DNA of 13,919 nt from Acanthamoeba lenticulata. Lineage: Eukaryota; Discosea; Longamoebia; Acanthamoebidae. The notes below the pieces were generated by a model. That model saw only the letters and a list, made by a program, of their open reading frames with translations. It did no database searches and had not been told where the DNA came from. The DNA lies in contig NAVB01002500.1 in NCBI GenBank assembly GCA_002179805.1, forward strand, positions 1 through 13,919, read 5' to 3'. Positions 6,225-13,919 of this stretch are shown one piece after another; the stretch's first letter is position 1, and each line of letters begins with the position of its first letter. A program made the position numbers and the translations under genes.

Positions 6225-9200
6225 TTAAAGCGAGAGGAGGAAGGCGAGGGGCAGGTGCTCGGTCGCGGCGTCGGACAAGGCCGACGCGGAGAAGGCCGGG
6301 CAAGGCGCCTCTGGGGCGGCCACATCGTCGTCCTCGGACGGGGCGGCGAGGGCCTGCTGGACGCGACAGGCGACGTGGGCCAGCATCGGGTTGAGGCTCT
6401 CCACGGCCGCCAGGCTCGACGTCGCCGCGGCCAGGTCGGCCTCGAGCTTCTTAAACGACGCCGCCGCCGCGGGGACGTGCGGCAGCAAGGCGGCCACCAC
6501 CGTGAGGAGCCGCACGAGCAAGCCAAACACATGGCGCTGGTAGCTCGTCCACTTTCCCCACACGGCCACCTCCGTGGCCTCGTCCTGCTGACGCGCCAGC
6601 AGCCACGCGGCCGCGCGGCGCAGGAGGCGCGCCTGGGCGGCGGCCGTCCGCTGCACGAAGCGGCGGACGAGCTCCCCGCTGGCGCTCTCGGCCTCGGCTT
6701 CGGCCTCGGCGAGGAAGGACGAGATGGCGATGGGCAGGTGCTTGGCCGCCATCTGCACGCGGAGGAGCTCCTCCTCGTACCAGTTGTCGGCCTCCTTCTC
6801 AAACAGGACGTTGCCAAAGCTGCCCCAGGTCTCGCCCCGAGCCAGGTAGCCAAACTCGACCTCGAACCGCGTCGGGTCAAACGACGCCGAAGACAGCTCG
6901 CTGGCATCAGCCGAGGCGGCGGCCGCCAGGCTGCGGCCGTCCTGCTGGCCCAGCAGCGCCTCGGCCAGCTCGGCCAGCGACGGCGAAGCCTCGGCGTCGC
7001 CGGCGTCGGCGTCGGCTTTGGTCTCCTCGAGCTCCATCGCGTCGGCGTTGCCGGTGGCGGCCGCGGCCGGAGCGGGGAGGAGGCGCTCGAGAAGGAAGAC
7101 GAGGTAGTGGGGCGACGAGGCAAAGTGCTCGGAGAGGAAGGCAAAGGCCAGCTCGTAGGCGGCCGTGGGCGAGAGCAAGGCCGACGCGGGCGAGAACGAG
7201 GCAAAGGTGGGCTCGAAGAAGCCGCCCGACTCGCCCGACTCGCCTCTGCTGGCCGACGACGCGGCCAGCGTGACCGTGGTCGACACGAGGAAGGCCGCCT
7301 CGTCGCGCACGGCGTCGTCATCGTCCTCAAGCAGCCGCACGACGATGGCCCAGGCCGTCAGCGCCGTGCGCTCCAGCGCCCGCGCGAGCGCCTCGGAACC
7401 GCGGCCGACGGCTGCCAACGGCCGGTACTCGGCGCACACGCGCGAGGCGTGGATCGAGCGAGCGACGGCGAAGCGGAACGACCACTCCATGTCCGGCTGC
7501 GAGTGGCGCGCGATGACGTCGGACCAGGCGGTCAGCACGCCGACCACGGCCTCGACGCCCAGGCGGGCCACGGCCTCGTCGCGCCGCGCCAGCAGCTGCG
7601 CGAGGCACGCGCCCATGAAGGTGACCACGTTCTCGCGGACGGCCCCGTGGGACCACCGCGCCAGCAGGCCGCGCAGGCGGTCAAACAGCGGAAGAAGCCC
7701 GGCCTCGGCCTCGGCCTTGGCTTCGGCTCCGAAGAGGGCCTCGTCGGGCAGCGGCAGGGGGATGGCCGAGAGGAGCGCGAGGAGGTGCTTCATGCACGCG
7801 TGGTGCGACTCGACGTCGATCCGCGCCAGCAGCGCGGCCTGGACCCGCCGCCAGTCAAACAGCTGGAAATTGTCCGCCTTGGCGTCATCGACCGAGCCTT
7901 GAAGGGCCTTAAGGGCAAACTTGATGGCGAGCGCGCGCACTTCGTAGTCGCGGTCGGCCCCAGCCAGCTCGAGCAGGCGCGTGGTGACCCGCGCCCGCAG
8001 GGCCTCGCGCCCAACTTGTTCCTCTTCGCCGCGGCCCTGCTCGACGAGCGCGGCGAGCTCGAGCGTGGCGGCCTTCTTGCGCAGCGTGGCCGACATGACG
8101 TGGCTCTTGGCGGCGAGCAGCAGCGGCGACGGCGCCTGGTCGGCCGCGGGCAGGCGCGACTCGGCGTCGAGGACGAGGAGCGACGAGACCCAGCGAGCGG
8201 AGCGCTCCTTGAGGTCGGCCGAGAAGGGCACGAGCGCGGCGATGATCGTGAGGAACTCGCTCTGGACGGGCGGGCACACGATCCCCAGCAGGAGTAGCTC
8301 CTTTGCCTGCACGCTGGCCACCGCCGCCTCGATGATGGCTACGACACATTCCAGACATACCAGACGTCAGCAAGGTCTTGACTTGAGTGACAGAAAATGA
8401 AAAGGAGGGCAACGTACAGGCCTTGAGGGCGTCGTTGTTGGAGGTCAGGTGGGCTTCGATGATGTATCGAATCTGGAGCAGCGCGCCGTGCGCCAGGTTG
8501 TGGTTGATGTTGGCTACCAAAGAAACGACGACAACAACATGCGCACATGCGTCAGCCTAGGGTAATCCAATCAGGACTTGTTGTCGACTTGGGGGTTGTT
8601 GTACCGGCGTTGTCGGGAATGGAGGCAAAGAGGGACGTGATGAAGCCGGCGATGTTCTCCGGCGGGACGAGAGGGACCAGCGCGCGTGCGGCCATCTCGC
8701 GCACCTTGAAGTTGGAGTTGGCGCTGCAGCGGGTCACCAGCGGGATGAAGGCCTCGGGCGAGAGCTGGGGCCGGCTGCCTTCGCCGGGCTTGACCTTCTT
8801 CTTGTTGGTCGTCTTGAGCGTGAACGGCATCAAACGCGACAGCAGCACGAGCATCGGGTAGATGCTGCTGTACATAATCGCGTTGTCCCTCTGCAAAGAA
8901 CGAAAACGAAGAAAAGAACGAAGCATTTTAAACATGAAATGAAACAGAATTAAAACGAAACATAAATAGAGATGAGGCTGCACCTTCTCGCCGAGGGTGA
9001 TCTGCTCCTGGAACTTCTGGAGGAGGAACGGGTAGAGGCGCGGGAAGCGCGAGAAGAACTGCGGGAAAGTGGCCGCGTTCTTCTTGGAGAGCTCGTCGCG
9101 CACAAGCTTTGGCGCCACAACGCGCTCGACGATCGTACTGAAGTTCATTGTCGACGAGTTGCGAATGCCCCAGCTGTCCTCCGACATCAGTTGCGCGCAC

Positions 9201-12200
9201 GCTCGTGAGCATGGAATTCATGTCGACATGCCACGACATGACACGGGAGGCCATTCGCACCTGGTTGAGGTGTAGCCATTGAGCGCGATGATGATGGCGT
9301 CGCTCAGGTATGGGATCACGTCCAGCCGCAGGGCCGAGTCGCGGAACAGCGCCTTCAGCACGTTGAGCGCGTGGATCTGCGCCTGCTCGCTGATCTCCAC
9401 GGACGAAGCCTACGGGGCGCCCATGTACGTCAGCAGCCACCTTAAGCTGCAAGCGATGACGAGAACGAGGCAGACGTACAGCTGGACTGGACTGCTGCTG
9501 ATGTTGCTGCTGCTGCTGCTGAAGCTGCTCGTGGATCTCGAGCTGCTCCGTGCGGCCGCCGCAGGCGATGCGCAGCAGGGCCTGCATGGCTTGCGCCGTG
9601 AGCACCTTGACGCCGCCCCGTCGGCGGCCGAGCACGATCGTCTCGGCTCGGAGGATGGCGCAGAAGCAGTAGGGCAGGCCTGCGCTACGCCTCGTGATCG
9701 ACTTGAAATCATCGTTCTCGATTACCCGCAGCAGATGCTAGCAGCGTACAGAAAAAACGTAGCGTGAGCTGTTTGACATTCCTTTACGCAGCACGCTTGA
9801 ACTGGCCGAGGAGGAGAGGAATGTGGGGAATGCCGAACCTGGATCCAGGCGCTGGGCAGCGAGTAGAGATCGGGGTTGGCGCAGGAGAGGAGGTTCTCCG
9901 CGAGGAGCTGGAAGCCCAGGTAGGACTTCTCCAGAGCGCCCCTGTGGCGCGACGACAGCATGATGTGCATGAAGAGCTCGCCGGCCTCCTTGATGCCGTC
10001 CTCGCCCATCACCGCCTGAAAACGTTCGGCTCAACATTGAGCGAAATACGTCGACGCACGTGAGGAGGGGCAGGAGACGAACCAGTTTCTGCTGCGGCGT
10101 GGGGACCGGAACGGCGTTGACGAGGGAGCCCAGCAAGAGGCCCACCTCCTTGATGGAGAGCCACGCGCACACGGCCAGGTACTGGCCTTGCGGCGTGCCG
10201 TACTCGATGTCGTTCTCGCCCTCGATCGCGCCGCTCACCTCGTACTCCTGCGCTCATCAGGTATTCAAAGAACGCGTCGTGGTTAACTCACCAAACATTC
10301 CAAGGATTCTCTGACACTGGCAGATACCTCGGGGATGGTCTGGGCCGAGGTGAGGCCCTCGGGGCTGATGGCCGAGACGATAGGCAGAACGAGGTTGGTG
10401 GCCTTGCGCAGGCAGGCCACGAGGCGATCGAGCTGCTGCCGCCAGTCGGCAATCTCCTTCGGGTCCTTGAGGGCCTTGAAGTTGACGTCCTGCAGCATGT
10501 AGCGGATAGCCAGCAGCGGGCCGTGGATGGGCGTGCGTTGCGACGCGCCCACCAGGTCGGCCGTCGCGCAGGCGACATGGCGCTCCAGCTGGCTGATGGT
10601 CTCGCCAAAGAAGAACTGCGACGGCGCGACTATCGTGCAGTCCGAGTCAGTGCTGACGTCAGCAACGCGCTAATGCGAGGGCGGGAAGCGTCGTACGGCG
10701 GTGCGGGTTGCAGCTGGGCGAGTCGGCCAGGTGAGGCGTGACCCGCAGCGGTCGACCGGCCTCGTCAGGGCCGCCACTGACCTCGATGAACCAGCCCAAG
10801 GCCAGCACGTACTTGCTCAGGATGAGCCGGAAGACCAGGCTGCCCGTATCCGTCTCTCTCGTCTTTTTTTTTTCGACGGTAACGTCAGCATGCATACACG
10901 TCAGGCTGACGTCAGCACACACGGGGAGGAGGGGCCGGACCCGAGGCGAGTGCATCATCCAGAGGGCCCAGCGCATAAGCGAGGCCACCTTGGTCGGATC
11001 GGCGAAGCCCGGCAGCGGGGCGGGGAAGCCAAACAGGACCGCCGACGCGCTGTGGCGCATCGAGTCGATGTCGTCCCACAGGGTCAGCACCAGTGCCGAC
11101 GTGCTCACTGGCGCGTAGGCGTCAAATGAGGCCAGCTTGCCATAGTCCCCTTCCTTGTCTGTGCGCGCCACCAACCGCGCGCAGGGGCCGAGGCAGGATA
11201 AGCAGAGGCCGACAAAGCCACGGGCGGGCGAGCGGTTGGGTACCTGCGCCAAACACGTTGAGGAGCTCGCGGTAGAGGGCGACGGCGGTGGCCTTGCGCT
11301 GGTAGGACCCGCCCGGATAGAGCGCGAACGTGACGTAGGCCTGATACCACTTCAAGAAATCGGCCACCAACGGTTCCACGCTGTGATCCCAGCTCCCGAT
11401 TAGCCCCAACCGCGGCCAGCTGGACTTTGAAACAAAGAAACCCAGACAGCGAGAGACGAACCTCTCGGCGAGGCCCTCTTCGTCGGGCGCGTCGGACTTC
11501 TTCCGCTTGGCGAGCTCGTGTCTCCGCTTCTGCTCCGCGTAGACGCAGTCCTTGAGGCGCTGGAGGAACTTGCCGATGCGCGGGATCGCGCTCTGGCGGA
11601 GGGACTGCGAGGCGGCCTTGATGTTGACCCACAGAAAGTACTTCATCATGTGGAATTCAAAGTAGGTCGGGCTCTCGGTGGTCTTCTTGCCCACGCAGAT
11701 AAGCTCGAGCGCGTCGTTCCGCAGCTCCTCGTCGCTGTGCCCGAGCGCGATCCTAATGAGCGCCGGGATCGGCAGGTGGAGGCCCGACTGCGCCGACGAG
11801 AGGCTCACGATGGCCGCCGCCGCCGCCGTCGTGGCCGTGGCAATGGCCGCGGGCGCCTCGGCCTTGCCCGGAGCGTCCGCGTCCTCGCTGAATGACAAGG
11901 ACGTGGTCTCATCGTCGTTGGCCTCGAGGTGCTTGGCCTCGATCAGGCCCATCTTGCGCGCCGTCTTGAGCACCGAGATGAAGCCTCGCAGGCCCTCCGA
12001 GGTAATCTTGGCGGCCGTCCCCTCTGGCTCGGCGCTGCCCGCGGCCGGGCCGCGCAGGGTGCGCTCGCGCAGCTCCTCGCGGCGCAGCTTGGCGGCGCTC
12101 CACTGGGCGATGGCCTGTAGGAGGTGAGCCGTCTCCTGCGGGAACACGGCCAGGACCGACGGCAGCGCGTAGAGGGCCATGCCGTGCCGCTCGTTCTTGT

Positions 12201-13838
12201 TGGGCGAGCACAGCAGCTCAACCACGGGGACTACCCACACCTGGATCATGATGATGTTGATGATGATGATGATGATGAGGACGACGATGACGACCAGGAC
12301 GATGATGGTATAAGAAACAAGGCTGGTGAGAGAAACACGGGACGGGGTGAGGGTCGAACCGGGCGGCACTCGACCAGCGCGGCCTGCTGGGCCGCGGCGG
12401 TGTCGGGCTCGTGCTCGTGCGCCTTCTTGCGCTCGTTGTACAGCGACGTGAGGAAGCTCTCCACGACCCGGCTCGCCGCGTTACGCGCCGTCGGTTCCCT
12501 GGAATACAATTTTTAATCAAGAATTCATAAAAATATTAAAAAGAATAATAAGTGATTATTCGAAGAGAAAAGGCGCGCACTTGACGGAGCGGAGCATGGC
12601 GGGGAAGAAGTCCTGCTTGATGGTGAAGATGTGTTGCGCGCCCAGTCGGTTGAGCAGCAGCTGGATCGTCGTGTACTTGGCCTGCAACCACCAATCAGCA
12701 GGAGAAGAATGCAAGGAATGAAGGTTGGCAGCTGTTGCGGACCTTGATGTGGTCCTCTACATGGAGAAGACGCGCGACGAGGGCCGTGAAGAAGTGCTCG
12801 TAGTGTTCCCGCCTGGCGCAGGCCAGGAGGACCGGCCGGAGGATGTCGTAGACGTCGAGCACGTACTCGAAGATCTTGCTCACCTGCTGCACGATCGACT
12901 CGCTCGAGTCGTTCCAGTTAAGCCACACCAGATCGAGAATCGCACTGCAACCGGAGTTGTCGTTAAACCACACCCAATCAGTTCTGATTCCGATCAATCA
13001 AAAGCTGGAGCGCAACGCACGCCTGGAGGTCGTCAAAGACGACGTCGGGCGTGGCCTGGAAGGGGCCCATGACGGCTTCAGGCGCAAACCCGTGGGCCGA
13101 GGCCGTCAGCAGCTCCTTCATGGTCTGCAGGATGTCGGCCAGCGTCTGGAAGGCGAAGCGCCGGGTGAGGATCTCGCCGCCGGTGCCGCAGATGCGGCAC
13201 AGGTCGGTGAACAGAAAGTCCCACAGGATCGTCACTTGCCGCTCGCGCCCCCTGCGGTCATGATGATGACGTCATCAGCGCCATTAACTAGGATCAGAGG
13301 CTGAGGAGGAGGACGCACTCGATGGCGAACGGCGTGGTGATGGTCTCGCGAGGGAGCGAGATGATGAGGCCGCGGTAGATGGCCAGGCGGGCATGCGAAG
13401 ACAGGCGGGCAAAGTGCTGGCGCAGCGAGGCGTCGGCCAAAGATCCGAACGGAAACAGAATGTCGTCGGTGTCGAGCGAGACTGGTTGGTTGAGCTTGAG
13501 CTTCACGAGGAAGGCCGACAGGAGGCTCGGCCGACTCGCCTCTGGCGACTCGGGCCCGACGCCGAACACGGCGGTCGTCAGCTCGCGCTGGAACGAAGCC
13601 AACAGCGCGCTCGGGATCGTGTCGGGCGAGCCTGACGTGGCGAGTCGACAACAAAGATGAGACGCAAGAGGAGAAGCGTGCATCAGGGAAGAGGAGATCA
13701 AAGTGGTGGCGGTGGTGGCGGTGGGCACCTGCGCGAGCGGCCTCGCCCAGAAGGATGACCTTGAGGAAGCCGCACAGGCTGAGACCGGCCGGGCCGATGA
13801 GGTCCCGGTTCTCATTAAGGCCCTTCAACACCTGCAGG
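6225..13838 (-). CDS. THADA: THADA / Trm732 orthologue (DUF2428, HEAT-repeat tRNA methylation cofactor), N-terminus beyond window
   Basis: Model exons: 13838-13729, 13631-13319, 13251-13021, 12944-12743, 12681-12581, 12498-12375, 12240-11462, 11419-11244, 11158-10921, 10839-10778, 10629-10328, 10247-10056, 10015-9839, 9737-9480, 9409-9261, 9173-8984, 8890-8605, 8513-8418, 8338-6225 (about 2,030 residues; human THADA about 1,950). Nearly all junctions keep phase. Blocks that match my recall of human THADA: SSRHRGALE (human QSRHRGAFE), RRSAGLPYCF (RRSAGIPFYI), HALNVLKALFRD (HALNILRALFRD), WGIRNSSTMNFS (WAVRNSSTLLFS), FFSRFPRLYPFLL, REMAARALVPLV and HGALLQI. Trm732 partners Trm7 (human FTSJ1) for 2'-O-methylation of tRNA position 32; fly THADA also binds SERCA. 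The protein is alpha-helical throughout, with a Q-rich insert in exon 9737-9480. Uncertain junctions: 12375/12240, 10778/10629 (alternative 10813/10652) and 10056/10015. Coding begins upstream of the right edge, past an AT-rich intron (13839-13919). Confidence 0.93.
9492..9529 (-). repeat. CAG/CAA glutamine-coding repeat in THADA
   Basis: On the coding strand this gives a glutamine run broken by one histidine (QLQQQQQQHQQQ) at the end of the exon 9737-9480, just before a GTACGT donor. It sits between the RRSAGLP block and the HALNVLKALFRD block, where human THADA has an unconserved linker, so it should be a surface loop. Codons mix CAG and CAA, which suggests translated sequence and not a fresh expansion. 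Confidence 0.8.
10651..10664. promoter_or_regulatory. 14-bp palindrome with TGACGTCA core
   Basis: TGCTGACGTCAGCA reads the same on both strands. The core TGACGTCA is the full CRE site bound by CREB/ATF-type bZIP factors. It lies in a THADA intron and its CAG may serve as the 3' splice site of the alternative exon start at 10652. Confidence 0.4.
10905..10916. promoter_or_regulatory. 12-bp palindrome with TGACGTCA core
   Basis: GCTGACGTCAGC, a perfect palindrome with a full CRE-type core, inside the 81-nt THADA intron 10920-10840, a few bases after the donor. Half sites ACGTCAG also occur nearby (10882-10888 and 10898-10904). Confidence 0.4.
11420..11461 (-). other. Possible 42-nt in-frame intron in THADA
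   Basis: On the minus strand the stretch begins GTTCGT, is pyrimidine-rich (TTTCTTTGTTTC) and ends AGTCCAG. It is a multiple of three with no stop, so it can be read through as FVSRCLGFFVSKS. That segment is hydrophobic and has no counterpart in my recall of human THADA between the EEGLAE region and the FALYPGGSY block. Splicing it out keeps the same serine codon at the junction. Confidence 0.55.
12246..12308. repeat. GAT/ATC simple repeat in a THADA intron
   Basis: Imperfect GAT units (coding strand ATC) fill much of the 134-nt intron between exons 12498-12375 and 12240-11462. Translated, they would give a false Ile/Ser/His-rich low-complexity segment. The repeat ends a few bases before the acceptor ATCCAG. 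Confidence 0.8.
13264..13277. promoter_or_regulatory. 14-bp palindrome with TGACGTCA core
   Basis: TGATGACGTCATCA, a perfect palindrome with a full CRE-type core, in the 67-nt THADA intron 13318-13252. Regulatory use is inference; an intron position is unusual but possible. Confidence 0.4.
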
Positions 13839-13919
13839 CTGCGCAGAAATGATGTTTAGATGACTTGAAATATAACAAATAAATCTTAAAATTGAAATCA
13901 ATATTTATATTTAAAAATC

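Noticed and set aside
6113..7330. 405-codon minus-strand frame rich in Arg, Pro and Ser
   Set aside because: Overlaps the THADA last exon in another frame; composition is that of a GC shadow.
6099..8297. 732-codon plus-strand open frame opposite the last THADA exon
   Set aside because: Low-complexity Gly/Arg/Glu-rich product typical of an antisense frame in high-GC DNA; the minus strand matches THADA.
12218..12520. His/Ser/Arg-rich frames around 12,250-12,500
   Set aside because: Products of the GAT/ATC repeat in the THADA intron and out-of-frame exon reading.
1..13919. tRNA, rRNA, CRISPR array, insertion sequence, phage or bacterial defence genes
   Set aside because: Looked for; no cloverleaf, conserved rRNA stretch, regularly spaced repeats with spacers, transposase motif or terminal inverted repeats were seen, and the spliced-gene structure is eukaryotic.

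Overview
This looks like a gene-dense, GC-rich protist nuclear locus, most likely from an Acanthamoeba-like amoebozoan. The reasons are many short GT-AG introns (mostly 61-134 nt), AT-rich or pyrimidine-rich intron ends, very short intergenic gaps (67-100 bp), eukaryote-specific protein families, and an F-box protein built of 'NGCPWD'-type repeats of the kind carried by amoebae, some algae and giant viruses of amoebae. I saw no rRNA, tRNA, CRISPR array, insertion sequence or bacterial operon signal. All exon models are hand-made from reading frame, splice-site dinucleotides, phase and recalled homology; none was checked by a search.

Layout, left to right. (1) Positions 1-1856, minus strand: the 5' part of an RNF8-like E3 ubiquitin ligase (FHA, basic patch, long coiled coil, C3HC4 RING) with an extra C-terminal region containing a SANT/Myb-like stretch. 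It runs off the left edge. An apparent poly-Q insert inside the RING is best explained as a 78-nt in-frame intron. (2) Positions 1943-3438: a broken-looking zone. It holds the C-terminal half of a type I membrane protein (minus), a signal-peptide-like ORF in the wrong frame just upstream of it, a secreted N-terminal half gene (plus, 3020-3319) and an orphan exon-like fragment (minus, 3317-3438). This may be the remains of one or two rearranged surface-protein genes. (3) Positions 3545-4951, minus: an intact, intronless F-box protein with fifteen exact 27-residue repeats. (4) Positions 5019 to about 6129, minus: a second F-box gene with two introns and an unrecognised C-terminal half. (5) Position 6225 to the right edge, minus: a THADA/Trm732 (DUF2428) orthologue spread over about 18 exons, some 2,030 residues in the window, with its N-terminus beyond the right edge.

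How they fit together. Three adjacent minus-strand genes (THADA, F-box, F-box-repeat) are separated by only about 70-100 bp. Three of the recognised genes point to ubiquitin conjugation: one RING E3 and two F-box proteins that would be substrate receptors in SCF complexes. THADA belongs to tRNA 2'-O-methylation at position 32 (with a Trm7/FTSJ1-type methyltransferase), so the neighbourhood is probably not one functional pathway. The most notable items are the near-complete THADA model, the in-frame RING intron, the 15 x 27 repeat F-box protein, the paired half genes in the 1.9-3.4 kb zone, and three 14-bp or 12-bp palindromes centred on TGACGTCA inside THADA introns.
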